Source: an uncultured Halomonas sp. (GTDB lineage Bacteria > Pseudomonadota > Gammaproteobacteria > Pseudomonadales > Halomonadaceae). Taken from it: a stretch of DNA of 64,000 nt. Position numbers and translations under genes: made by a program. Of the stretch, positions 8,958 to 17,133 are shown piece by piece (position 1 is the first letter of the stretch; each line of letters opens with the position of its first letter). The DNA is taken from NCBI RefSeq assembly GCF_947493865.1, contig NZ_CANLTC010000002.1, forward strand, positions 248,001 to 312,000. Reading direction: 5' to 3'. The notes under the pieces were generated by a model. That model saw nothing but the letters and a program-made list of their open reading frames with translations, had not been told where the DNA came from and made no database searches.

Positions 8958-9530
8958 TCAAATAGCGCTTCCGGCACTCACACCCTGGCTTGCCGAGAAG
9001 CGCTCTACCTCCGGGTTCATGCGCAGCAACCGGCGTATGTCCTTGAGAATTTCCTTTGGATCATCCTGCTGGTCATAGCGCACGACGACCCGCCCCTCGA
9101 AGTCGATCAGCCACACCGACTCGCCATCGCTCCAGGTCGGCTGTCTGCGCCACTGCGCAACCTGCTCGCCGGGCAACGGGTCCGCCTGGCCACCCAGACG
9201 CAGCCGGGATACCCGCGGCGCCTCACGCCCCAGGGCGCGATGCAAGCGCCACAAGCGATCGGCAACCTCGCTGCACTCCCGCCGACAGTCGTAGGCCACT
9301 ATCCAATCGTCTTGATCGCCATCATCGAGAGCCGAAGAGGTCTTCTTCAAAGGCCATTCCCGGAGCGCAGGCAATTCCGGCATCAGTTGGCCATGAGCAA
9401 CGCGCTCATCGGGAATACCCACGCGCCATTCCACCATCGCCCAGGCGGTAATAAGAGGGCCTGCAAACAGGATGATCAAGGCAATCAACTTGAGTTTTTG
9501 ACGCAGATTCCAGGATAGATGTGGCGTCAT
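8958..9530 (-). CDS. membrane-anchored SCO-like protein of the cox operon
   Basis: The 190-residue product has one N-terminal membrane helix (LIALIILFAGPLITAWAM) and a periplasmic domain. Residues Cys82 and Cys86 (DCRREC) match the CxxxC copper motif of SCO proteins. The C-terminal part, VWLIDFEGRVVVRYDQQDDP followed by ILKDIRRLLR, resembles the end of the SCO/thioredoxin fold. The copper-ligand His normally found just before that strand is absent (WSDGESVWLID). Its start overlaps the surf1 stop by 4 bp, and it sits where Pseudomonas has a conserved hypothetical gene. A role in CuA or Cox assembly is inferred from context. An upstream in-frame start at 9584 lies inside surf1 and is less likely. 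Confidence 0.8.
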   Translation of the reverse strand: MTPHLSWNLRQKLKLIALIILFAGPLITAWAMVEWRVGIPDERVAHGQLMPELPALREWPLKKTSSALDDGDQDDWIVAYDCRRECSEVADRLWRLHRALGREAPRVSRLRLGGQADPLPGEQVAQWRRQPTWSDGESVWLIDFEGRVVVRYDQQDDPKEILKDIRRLLRMNPEVERFSASQGVSAGSAI

Positions 9531-10246
9531 GGCGTTTGTCCCCGCGAGTGCTTGACCCTGGCTACCCGGGGTCGTCCCAACCACATGACGATGCTAGCCG
9601 CCAAGGCAAGCCCCCACCACTGAAAGGCATAACCCAGATGGCGACTGGGTGGCATGACCGCCGGCACCCACCAGGAAGCGAAATGCCCCTCTCCGGTTTG
9701 CTGATGCAGCCAGCCCGCATGCAAAAATGATAGATCGTCCGACCAGACTGAAAGATCGATTCGTTGCACTCGCCGCCCCTCCTGATTCGGACCTAACAGC
9801 AAGGCGTCATCCTGAACGTGTGCTTGCCACTGCCCACTGATCTCGACCTGTCCTGTCGGCGTCTCGGTGACAGGATCAATTCGTTCCGGCCCGGAAGGAA
9901 CGAAACCTCGCTCGATCAACCAATAACGACCATCGCTATCGATCAGAGGCGTGAGCACCGCGACCCCTACGCGTCCATCAAGCACCCGGTTGTCCAGAAA
10001 GCGTGTCTGATCCGCCAGAAAACGCCCTTTTACCGTCACTTCGGCGCCAGGCGGTGGCACACGTTCGGGCATGATCAAGCTGGGTGCCGCCTCGAGCCGT
10101 GCAAGATAGTCACGCTTTTCATCAGCCCTCTGCCACTGCCAGTTTCCCAATACCAGGCCAAGTGCAATGACGAAACTCCAACCCAGCCACCACAGCGACT
10201 TTTTCTTGACGCCGGAGCCAAGCTTGTTTGAACTGAAAGTGCTCAT
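9527..10246 (-). CDS. SURF1 family cytochrome oxidase assembly protein
   Basis: SURF1 proteins help insert heme A into subunit I of the terminal oxidase. The 239-residue product has two membrane helices, one at each end, and the family motifs LGNWQWQRADEK, RFLDNRVLDGRVGVAVLTPL, WLIERGFVP and HLGYAFQWWGLA. It lies between coxC and the SCO-like gene. Its start is 15 bp from the start of the divergent DUF2909 gene, too little room for separate promoters, so it is probably expressed from the cox operon transcript that crosses that gene antisense. Confidence 0.93.
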   Translation of the reverse strand: MSTFSSNKLGSGVKKKSLWWLGWSFVIALGLVLGNWQWQRADEKRDYLARLEAAPSLIMPERVPPPGAEVTVKGRFLADQTRFLDNRVLDGRVGVAVLTPLIDSDGRYWLIERGFVPSGPERIDPVTETPTGQVEISGQWQAHVQDDALLLGPNQEGRRVQRIDLSVWSDDLSFLHAGWLHQQTGEGHFASWWVPAVMPPSRHLGYAFQWWGLALAASIVMWLGRPRVARVKHSRGQTP

Positions 10247-10261
10247 TACCGGGAGTACCTC

Positions 10262-10456
10262 ATGCTCAAAATACTGATCGCTGCTGTCTTTCTGGCCATG
10301 CTCACCAGCTTGTTGATGGGGGCTGGCTATCTCATCCGTGATGACAGCCAGTCCAAACGCTTGCTGACCTCCCTCAAGATCCGCGTCAGCCTGGCGACGC
10401 TACTCATCGTCTTGTTGCTCTACGGTTTTTATGTGGGCGACCTGGGCCAGGCCTAG
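10262..10456 (+). CDS. DUF2909 twin-transmembrane protein, opposite strand within the cox operon
   Basis: The 64-residue product consists of two hydrophobic helices (ILIAAVFLAMLTSLLMGAGY and ATLLIVLLLYGFYVG) joined by a charged loop (LIRDDSQSKRLLTSLKIRVS). This matches DUF2909, usually found beside cytochrome oxidase genes. GGGAG lies 7 nt before the ATG. It runs against the surrounding operon and converges with coxC, 27 bp away. Its role is unknown; the constant neighbourhood points to oxidase assembly or stability. Confidence 0.85.
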   Translation: MLKILIAAVFLAMLTSLLMGAGYLIRDDSQSKRLLTSLKIRVSLATLLIVLLLYGFYVGDLGQA

Positions 10457-10483
10457 CGTATTCGAAACGTAGACGACTCCTAC

Positions 10484-11344
10484 TCAAAATACGTATACGA
10501 AAATGAACAACCCGATCCACACCACATCGACGAAGTGCCAATACCAGGCAGCGGCCTCGAAACCGAAATGATTGTGGGCGGAGAAATGCCCTTTCTGAAT
10601 TCGCCAGAGCATGACACCGAGAATGATGGCGCCAATGGTGACGTGGGCACCGTGAAAGCCGGTCAGCAGGAAGAAGGTCGAGCCGTAGATACCTGCCTGC
10701 AGCGTAATGCCCAGGTGATGATAGGCTTCGTAGTACTCGATCCCCTGCACGATCAGGAACAGCACGCCCAGCACCACTGTGCCCAACAGACAATTGCGTG
10801 CGGTATCGCGATACCCTTCCTTCAGCGCCTCATGAGAAAGCGTCAGGGTGATACTGGATGTCACCAGGAAGAGCGTATTGACCAGGGGCAACTGCCAGGG
10901 GCTCACGACGGCCTGGGGGCCAAGCACGCTCGTATCCGGTGGATTCATGAGTGGCCAGCTGGCAACGAAATCCGGCCATAGCAAGGCGCTAACGCCCTTT
11001 GCTCCGCCGCCCTCGAGCCAGGGCAGCGCAAAGACTCGCACATAGAACAGCGCGCCAAAAAAGGCGAGAAAGAACATGACCTCGGAGAAGATGAACCAGC
11101 CCATGCCCCAGCGAAAGGAGCGATCCATCTGGGCGTCGTAGAGCCCACCCCGGGATTCCCGGATGACGTCTCGAAACCACAGCGCCATCACGGTGATGAT
11201 CGCTGCCGCGCCAATGGGCAACAGCACCATTCCCGTATCGAAGACCAGCACGATTCCCGTACCGATCATGAACAGGCCCACTGCCAGACCCGCCAGGATA
11301 GGCCACTTGCTACTTGCCGGTACGTAATAGCTGCCGCCGCTCAT
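10484..11344 (-). CDS. coxC: cytochrome c oxidase subunit III
   Basis: Subunit III is a seven-helix membrane protein that stabilises the oxidase core. The 286-residue product starts MSGGSYYVPASSKWPILAGL and contains FRWGMGWFIFSEVMFFLAFFG, GFHGAHVTIGAIIL and WYWHFVDVVWIGLFIFVYVF, all typical of the family. Its start overlaps the ctaG stop by 4 bp (ATGA), indicating translational coupling. It is followed by the convergent DUF2909 gene. Confidence 0.97.
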   Translation of the reverse strand: MSGGSYYVPASSKWPILAGLAVGLFMIGTGIVLVFDTGMVLLPIGAAAIITVMALWFRDVIRESRGGLYDAQMDRSFRWGMGWFIFSEVMFFLAFFGALFYVRVFALPWLEGGGAKGVSALLWPDFVASWPLMNPPDTSVLGPQAVVSPWQLPLVNTLFLVTSSITLTLSHEALKEGYRDTARNCLLGTVVLGVLFLIVQGIEYYEAYHHLGITLQAGIYGSTFFLLTGFHGAHVTIGAIILGVMLWRIQKGHFSAHNHFGFEAAAWYWHFVDVVWIGLFIFVYVF

Positions 11345-11904
11345 GCGCCACCTCCTTGGGTGAGTGCGATCACGTTGGAGGTAAGCTGTTCCTCCGCCGC
11401 GGGATACAGGGTGTAGGCCAGGGTTACGGTATGGACGTTTTCCGGTAGATCCCTGGAAAGCTGGAACATCAAGGGGAGCTCGAGCCGTTCACCAGCCTCA
11501 AGTCGCTGCTCCTGAAAGCAGAAGCAGGTGATCTTGCGCAGGTGCAAGGAGGCTTCCGAAGGGCTGACGCTGGGCACGGCACGACCACGGCTCGCGGTCT
11601 TGCCGTGATTGACGAAGGCAAAACGCACCTCATAGGCTTGTCCGGGATGCACCCGCACCTGACGATCCTGGGCCGTGAGCCGCCAAGGCAGGCCGCTACC
11701 GGTACGCGTAATGAACTGCACGGTGACATAGCGCGATTCATCGACCTCGCCGCTGACGATCGCGCGCGGTTGACTTGCGGACTTGCCATTGAGACCGGTG
11801 ATGTTGCAGAACACGTCGTACAGCGGCACCAACGCAATGGTGAACCCCACCATCATCATCAAGGCAAACAGGGTTTTCGTGACCGTGCGCTGTACGGGCG
11901 TCAT
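11341..11904 (-). CDS. ctaG: cytochrome c oxidase assembly protein CtaG/Cox11
   Basis: Cox11-type CtaG delivers copper to the CuB site of subunit I. The 187-residue product has one N-terminal membrane anchor (FALMMMVGFTIALVPLYDVFC) and a periplasmic domain with the copper-binding CFCFQEQ motif. RTGSGLPWRL and LPLMFQLSRDLP are also family-like. It lies between coxA and coxC, its usual place in proteobacterial cox operons. Confidence 0.95.
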   Translation of the reverse strand: MTPVQRTVTKTLFALMMMVGFTIALVPLYDVFCNITGLNGKSASQPRAIVSGEVDESRYVTVQFITRTGSGLPWRLTAQDRQVRVHPGQAYEVRFAFVNHGKTASRGRAVPSVSPSEASLHLRKITCFCFQEQRLEAGERLELPLMFQLSRDLPENVHTVTLAYTLYPAAEEQLTSNVIALTQGGGA

Positions 11905-11942
11905 GTCAGTTTTCCTTTTGCATCATCAACTCGCCACCTTCT

Positions 11943-13586
11943 TCAATGAAACTTGAAGCCACGTAGATCCGGCGGCGTCTCGAAGGTATGCAGCGGTGCC
12001 GGGCTGGGCACGGTCCATTCCAGGTCCGTGGCCCCATCCCAGGCGCTGGCTGGCGCCTTCACCCCACCACGCACGCATTTGACGATGACCCAGATGAACA
12101 GCAGTTGCGAAAACCCGAACAGGAACCCGCCGATACTCGAGGCCATATTGAAGTCGGCAAACTGCAGGGCGTAATCCGGAATCCTGCGGGGCATGCCGGC
12201 AAGCCCCGCAAAGTGCATGGGAAAGAACAGCAGATTGACACCGATCACCGAAAGCCAGAAATGCCAGCGCCCGAGTCGCTCGTCCGGGTAGTGACCTGTC
12301 CATTTGGGCAGCCAGTAATACACCGCCGCCATGATCGAGAACACTGCCCCAGGCACCAGCACATAATGGAAGTGCGCGACCACGAAATAAGTATCGTGGT
12401 ACTGAAAATCCGCCGGGGCGATCGCCAGCATCAGCCCCGAGAATCCCCCAATGGTGAACAGCACGACGAAGGCCAGGGCAAACAGCATTGGCGTCTCGAA
12501 GGTGATCTCGCCGCGAAACAGCGTGGTGATCCAATTGAACACCTTCACCCCGGTAGGCACGGCGATCAACATGGTGGTGTACATGAAGAACAGCTCCGCC
12601 ACCAAGGGCAGCCCCACCGCGAACATGTGGTGTGCCCAGACCAGAAACGACAAGATGGCGATGGAGGCGGTGGCATAGACCATGGAGGCATAGCCGAATA
12701 GACGCTTGCGGGCAAAGGTGGGAATGATCACCGAGACGATGCCGAAAGCCGGCAGAATCATGATGTACACCTCGGGATGTCCGAAGAACCAGAACAGATG
12801 CTGGAACAGCACCGGATCGCCGCCGCCGGCGGCGTTGAAGAAGCTGGTACCGAAATTGATATCCAGCAGCATCATGGTGATGACGCCAGCGAGTACCGGC
12901 ATGACCGCGATCAGCAGGAAAGCGGTGATCAGCCAGGTCCAGACGAACAGCGTCATGTCCATCAGACGCATGCCCGGAGCCCGCAGATTGAGGATCGTGG
13001 CGATGATGTTGATTGCCCCGAGGATAGAACTGATCCCCGCCATGTGAAGCGCGAAAATGAAGAACGTGGTGGATGGCGGCGCATAGGTGGTGGAGAGCGG
13101 CGCGTAGAAGGTCCAGCCGAAATTGGGGCCGCCTCCGGGCATCAGCAAGGTCGACAATAGTAAGGTGAAGGCAATGGGCAACAACCAGAAACTGAAGTTG
13201 TTGAGACGCGGCAGCGCCATGTCCGGCGCCCCGACCTGCAACGGGATCATCCAGTTGGCCAGGCCAACGAAGCCAGGCATGACCGCGCCGAACACCATGA
13301 TCAGACCGTGCATGGTGGTCATCTGATTGAAGAACTCCGGCTGCACCATCTGCAGGCCCGGCTGAAACAGCTCCAGCCGAATGATCAATGCCATGGCACC
13401 GCCGATCATGAACATCGACAGCGAGAAGATCAGATATAGCGACCCGATCTCCTTGTGATTGGTGGTCAACAACCAGCGCAGCGGTCCACTGCGATAATGG
13501 TGTTCCTCCACATGATGCGCCGCTGCGCTACCGGACGCGCTCTGACTGTGTTCCAGCGTTGCCTTGGGGGGTGATTTGGGGGCCAT
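11943..13586 (-). CDS. coxA: cytochrome c oxidase subunit I
   Basis: Subunit I carries heme a and the heme a3-CuB centre where O2 is reduced. The 547-residue, 12-helix product has the expected ligands: MTTMHGLIMVFGAVMPGFVG (heme a His), HPEVYIMILPAFG (CuB His and cross-linked Tyr), WAHHMFAVG (CuB His pair) and DTYFVVAHFHYVL (heme a3 and heme a His). The hydrophilic N-terminus is rich in Ala and His. It is 41 bp downstream of coxB. Confidence 0.98.
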   Translation of the reverse strand: MAPKSPPKATLEHSQSASGSAAAHHVEEHHYRSGPLRWLLTTNHKEIGSLYLIFSLSMFMIGGAMALIIRLELFQPGLQMVQPEFFNQMTTMHGLIMVFGAVMPGFVGLANWMIPLQVGAPDMALPRLNNFSFWLLPIAFTLLLSTLLMPGGGPNFGWTFYAPLSTTYAPPSTTFFIFALHMAGISSILGAINIIATILNLRAPGMRLMDMTLFVWTWLITAFLLIAVMPVLAGVITMMLLDINFGTSFFNAAGGGDPVLFQHLFWFFGHPEVYIMILPAFGIVSVIIPTFARKRLFGYASMVYATASIAILSFLVWAHHMFAVGLPLVAELFFMYTTMLIAVPTGVKVFNWITTLFRGEITFETPMLFALAFVVLFTIGGFSGLMLAIAPADFQYHDTYFVVAHFHYVLVPGAVFSIMAAVYYWLPKWTGHYPDERLGRWHFWLSVIGVNLLFFPMHFAGLAGMPRRIPDYALQFADFNMASSIGGFLFGFSQLLFIWVIVKCVRGGVKAPASAWDGATDLEWTVPSPAPLHTFETPPDLRGFKFH

Positions 13587-13627
13587 CGATCATTCTCCTC
13601 GCAAGTCAGCTTGCGTACTCATACCTG

Positions 13628-14746
13628 CTAGGGGGAAACGAGCGCCTGAATATCGGCAGGCTGTACCGCATCACCGGTATCATTGCCCCAGGCATTACGC
13701 TCGAACGTTATGACCGCGGCGATATCCACCGGGCTCAGTGTGCCGCTGAAAGCCGCCATCGCGGAACCGGATACACCATTGACGACGACATCGATATGTC
13801 TATCGAGATCATCCATCAACGCTTGATTCCCTGCTAGACCCGGAAAGGTCGGCGGCATTCCCTGGCCTTCCGCCTGATGGCATGAAGCACAAATGGTGGC
13901 GTAGACCTTCTCGCCCCGCTCGATCAACTCGTCGAGCGCCCATTCGCGATCGACGCCTCCGGCCTCTTCCGCAGCGGCCTGCTTGCGTTCGGCGAGCCAG
14001 GTATCGAACTGCTCCTGCTCCATGGCATGTACCACCACCGGCATGAACCCATGATCCTTGCCACACAGCTCGGTACATTGGCCGCGATAGATGCCGGGCT
14101 CATCGATACGTGTCCAGGACTCATTGACGAATCCCGGCACCGCATCTTTCTTGACCGCCAGATCCGGCACCCACCAGGAATGAATGACATCCGCGGAGGT
14201 CGTCAGCAGCCGAATCTTGCGATCTACCGGCAGTACCAGTGGCTGATCGACCTCGAGAAGATAGTGTTCGCCTTTTTCTTCGGTACCGGCAATTTGCTCC
14301 CTGGGCGTACTCATGTTGGAGAAGAACGTTACATCCTCCCCCATGTAGTCGTACTGCCAACGCCACTGATGACCGGTGATCATCACGTCGTAATCCGCCT
14401 CCGAAGCGTCGTACATGTTTTTCAAGGTGGCGGTGGCAGGAATCGCCATGGCGATGAGAATGAGAAATGGGATAGCCGTCCAGACGATTTCAACCGTCGT
14501 GTGCTCGTGAAACTGCGCCGCTTTAGCGCCCTTGGATCGTCGGTACCGGAACAAGGAGTAAAACATCACGCCGAATACGATTACGCCGATGATTACGCAG
14601 ATCCAGAAGATGATCATGTGCAGGCCATAGACGTCGCGACTGACCTGAGAGACGCCTACCGGCATGTTCCAGTCTGAAGCATGAACCATCGAATACGAAC
14701 CGTTGAGACTCGCCAGTAACCCAGCGAGAGCGAACATCTTGCGCAT
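13628..14746 (-). CDS. coxB: cytochrome c oxidase subunit II with fused cytochrome c domain (caa3 type)
   Basis: Subunit II takes electrons into the CuA centre. The 372-residue product has a signal peptide, two membrane helices (IIFWICVIIGVIVFGVMFYS and EIVWTAIPFLILIAMAI), the cupredoxin domain with HSWWVPDL and the CuA ligand set CTELCGKDHGFMP. It ends in a c-type heme domain with CASCHQAEGQGMPP and GSAMAAF. The extra heme domain makes this a caa3-like oxidase, common in Pseudomonas and Halomonas. A strong AAGGAGGAG site precedes the ATG. It heads the cox operon. Confidence 0.97.
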   Translation of the reverse strand: MRKMFALAGLLASLNGSYSMVHASDWNMPVGVSQVSRDVYGLHMIIFWICVIIGVIVFGVMFYSLFRYRRSKGAKAAQFHEHTTVEIVWTAIPFLILIAMAIPATATLKNMYDASEADYDVMITGHQWRWQYDYMGEDVTFFSNMSTPREQIAGTEEKGEHYLLEVDQPLVLPVDRKIRLLTTSADVIHSWWVPDLAVKKDAVPGFVNESWTRIDEPGIYRGQCTELCGKDHGFMPVVVHAMEQEQFDTWLAERKQAAAEEAGGVDREWALDELIERGEKVYATICASCHQAEGQGMPPTFPGLAGNQALMDDLDRHIDVVVNGVSGSAMAAFSGTLSPVDIAAVITFERNAWGNDTGDAVQPADIQALVSP

Positions 14747-14882
14747 CCCCTCCTCCTTAGTTGTTTTAATACACTGGAGCGACTAGCTGAAAGATGACTA
14801 ATTCAGGCGAGTGTCTGAGGAGTATAGAAGAGCTTTGAGAATTGTGGGAAACGAGACATCACGAAATTAAACGCGGATGGAT

Positions 14883-15056
14883 TCAACCGGCGGCCATGCT
14901 AGCGACCACAAACACAATGACAATCATCAACAGCGCAAGGATGATGCCCATCAGAATGAACGCACCCGCCTTGCCCTGTTCAAAATCCTTACGCCGACGC
15001 TGATCCTGCTGTACACCAAAGAAAGCAGCCAGAACCGATTTGACAACATCCCACAT
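14883..15056 (-). CDS. DUF2970 small membrane protein
   Basis: A 57-residue protein, too short for most ORF cut-offs, reads MWDVVKSVLAAFFGVQQDQR, then a charged linker (RRKDFEQGKAG) and one hydrophobic helix (AFILMGIILALLMIVIVFVV). This matches the DUF2970 family, defined by the SVLAAFFGVQ start and one membrane helix. GGGG lies 9 nt before this ATG; an ATG two codons earlier (15062) is possible but too close to that site. It is upstream of coxB on the same strand, with 136 bp between, and may be cotranscribed with the oxidase. Its function is unknown. Confidence 0.85.
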   Translation of the reverse strand: MWDVVKSVLAAFFGVQQDQRRRKDFEQGKAGAFILMGIILALLMIVIVFVVASMAAG

Positions 15057-15283
15057 GGTCATTTTCCCCGATAACGTCGTCGTTATTCCGCTCCATAATC
15101 AGCCTCGGAATTTTATAAAAGGCCCGATTCAACGCTGGAACATGATCAGCATCAAGTTCTAACCAGAAAATTCACGGCCTCACGCCTCATGAGTGCTGCG
15201 TAAGGACTACGCTTTAACCATAGAGGATAAAATTACCAAAGCGTAGCACTGCGATCCCGAATGCAAGCTACTCGGAGTATCCA

Positions 15284-15688
15284 ATGGCAACAACCAGTTC
15301 CACCCGTTTCAAGAAGACAAGCGTCGGCGTACTGCCATTTCCATCTACACTGACTAACAACGACGCCTTCGGGACACCCGTCTGGTGCTGGTGGTTGCAG
15401 CAGTGGTTGGAAATAGCAAATACGACCACCCAGCTACAGCTGATCTGGTGGGATATGCTGGGAAACGCCATGCACCAGGAAGCCGAGTTTTTCAAGGTCA
15501 TGGCAAACTCGACGGAAAAGTTGGCCCGGGGTGCAATGAACCAGGAATTGCTGCGCAATCCCGCCGCCATGGCAGCCCACTACCAGGAAATCACTGGCGA
15601 TGTCACCCAGGCCACGATGAACCGCATGACGAAGGTCTCGAACCTGTCCAACGACTTTCGCAGATGTATATGGGAAGAAATATGCTGA
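15284..15688 (+). CDS. small amphipathic-helical protein, possibly phasin-like
   Basis: The 134-residue product has a Trp-rich region (VWCWWLQQWLEIANTTTQLQ) followed by long predicted amphipathic helices (GNAMHQEAEFFKVMANSTEK, RNPAAMAAHYQEITGDVTQA). No signal peptide or catalytic motif is visible. The helical, Met/Ala/Gln-rich composition is reminiscent of phasins, which coat polyhydroxyalkanoate granules, but no phaC or phaP neighbour is present and this is weak evidence. GGAG lies 6 nt before the ATG. It converges on lrgB. An inverted repeat with arms CTACGCTTT (15207-15215 and 15238-15246) lies upstream and could be an operator or hairpin. Confidence 0.7.
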   Translation: MATTSSTRFKKTSVGVLPFPSTLTNNDAFGTPVWCWWLQQWLEIANTTTQLQLIWWDMLGNAMHQEAEFFKVMANSTEKLARGAMNQELLRNPAAMAAHYQEITGDVTQATMNRMTKVSNLSNDFRRCIWEEIC

Positions 15689-15697
15689 CAGGCTATT

Positions 15698-16426
15698 TCA
15701 CAGACCAAACAGCGCGGTAATCAAGGGCAACAGAAAAGCCGTCAGCATGCCGGTAAGGCCCATGGCCAGACCGGCAAATGCGCCAGCCATTGCGCCAAGC
15801 GAAGCAAAGCTCTGCGCCGTGCCGAACCCATGGGCCGCCAACCCCATGGTGAAGCCCTGTACACTCGGGTCTTTGACATTGAGCATGCGGAATATCAGCG
15901 GCCCCAATGCACAGCCAATAGAGCCTGTCAGCAAGACCAACCCCGCTGCCAAGGAAGGAATGCCGCCGATCTGTTCCGCAATACCCATGGCAATGGGTGA
16001 GGTCACGGAGCGCGGCGCCAATGAAAGCAATGTTTCGCGCTGTGCGCCCATCAACAGTCCGATACCAAGCGTCGAGGCAACCGCGACGCCAATGCCCGTC
16101 ACGCAGGCCACCAGGATCGGCAGCAACATGCGCCGCACGCGCTCGCGATGATCGAATAGCGGAATTGCCAGAGCCACGGTCGCCGGCCCCAGCAGAAAAT
16201 GAATGAACTGGGCGCCCTGGAAGTAGGTACCGTAATCGATACCCGTGATCAGCAGAAAGCCAATCAACAAGGCAATCGCGACCAATACCGGATGCGCAAA
16301 GGGCGAGCCACCCAGCAAACGATTGATACGGGTAGCCAGTATGAAGGCAATCAACGTTACCAATAGTGACAACAAAGGGTTACCGGATAGATAAACCCAA
16401 AGTTGATCGAGCGATGCCAGGTTCAT
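15698..16426 (-). CDS. lrgB: LrgB/CidB family membrane protein
   Basis: LrgB-type proteins act with holin-like LrgA/CidA in controlling murein hydrolase activity, and some members move small organic acids. The 242-residue product is highly hydrophobic with multiple helices and the family signature around SLAPRSVTSPIAMGIAEQIG and GLAAHGFGTAQSFA. The start MNLASLDQ overlaps the lrgA stop by 4 bp, so the two are coupled. A longer in-frame start at 16462 would lie within lrgA. Confidence 0.92.
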   Translation of the reverse strand: MNLASLDQLWVYLSGNPLLSLLVTLIAFILATRINRLLGGSPFAHPVLVAIALLIGFLLITGIDYGTYFQGAQFIHFLLGPATVALAIPLFDHRERVRRMLLPILVACVTGIGVAVASTLGIGLLMGAQRETLLSLAPRSVTSPIAMGIAEQIGGIPSLAAGLVLLTGSIGCALGPLIFRMLNVKDPSVQGFTMGLAAHGFGTAQSFASLGAMAGAFAGLAMGLTGMLTAFLLPLITALFGL

Positions 16427-16785
16427 TGCTGCTTCCCCCGGGTATAGCGCCTGGCCAGCCAATCAAGCACCTTTGCCGTCACCGACAGGGTGATCGCCGT
16501 CGAGAGTACCAAGGTGATGATCAACGTCCAGAAATCGGTACGAATCAGCTCGAAATGCACCATCAACCCGACTCCTGCCGGTACGAACAGCAGTGTCAGA
16601 TAGCGCAGCAACCCTTCGCCGCTCTTGCGCAACGCATCCGGAACGTGGCCGTTGACCAACAACCCGACCAGCAGGATCACCATGCCCAATACCGGCCCAG
16701 GCACCGGAACCGCAAAGCCCTTGGATAGCAATTCGCCGAGAAACTGGCATCCCAGCAGTACGCTCATGCCAATGATCAGTGGCAT
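16423..16785 (-). CDS. lrgA: LrgA/CidA family holin-like protein
   Basis: The 120-residue product has four predicted membrane helices and the family core FAVPVPGPVLGMVILLVGLL plus LLFVPAGVGLMVHF. It is thought to act as a holin-like partner of LrgB. The ATG at 16785 follows GGAGG by 5 nt; the GTG one codon upstream is only 2 nt from that site and is less likely. It is the first gene of an lrgAB operon and diverges from tRNA-Pro across about 220 bp. Confidence 0.92.
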   Translation of the reverse strand: MPLIIGMSVLLGCQFLGELLSKGFAVPVPGPVLGMVILLVGLLVNGHVPDALRKSGEGLLRYLTLLFVPAGVGLMVHFELIRTDFWTLIITLVLSTAITLSVTAKVLDWLARRYTRGKQQ

Positions 16786-17005
16786 CACTGCCTCCGCTCT
16801 GTATTGAAGTCGAGAAATAGTACAACGAAACCTGGACGTTGCGAGGAACTCTCTTCGGTAATCGTTTTATCAGTGACAACCGATTGAAACGAAAGCCGAT
16901 TCCAGGCTTGCATTTGATGCGGAAATCGCTACTATATGCCTCGTTCCATGTCGCCCATATCAGCATACGCTGATTTAAAAACGACAGGAATCCAGCGATA
17001 GAAAT

Positions 17006-17082
17006 CGGAGCGTGGCGCAGCTTGGTAGCGCGCTGCAATGGGGTTGCAGAGGTCGCAGGTTCGAATCCTGTCGCTCCGACCA
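17006..17082 (+). tRNA. tRNA-Pro (anticodon GGG)
   Basis: The 77-nt gene folds as a cloverleaf: acceptor CGGAGCG with CGCTCCG, D-arm GGCGCAGCTTGGTAGCGC, anticodon stem CTGCA/TGCAG with loop ATGGGGT (anticodon GGG), and T-arm GCAGGTTCGAATCCTGT. The CCA end is encoded. The CGG start is typical of tRNA-Pro. It reads proline codons CCC and CCU. Confidence 0.97.
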
Positions 17083-17093
17083 GAAAGATCATT

Positions 17094-17133
17094 AAAAACC
17101 GCCACTTACGGATCATGCCGGGTGGCGGTTTTT
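17094..17133 (+). terminator. terminator after tRNA-Pro, overlapping the end of the convergent gene
   Basis: An 11-bp stem (AAAAACCGCCA with TGGCGGTTTTT) has a 17-18-nt loop and a plus-strand T-run. It lies 11 bp beyond the tRNA. Its right arm is also the last codons and stop (17106) of the minus-strand membrane protein gene. The A-rich left arm could serve as a terminator in both directions. Confidence 0.85.

Noticed and set aside
15240-15252. 13-bp match AGCGTAGCACTGC between here and 56194-56206
   Set aside because: Matches of this length are expected by chance in a 64-kb window and the flanks do not match.
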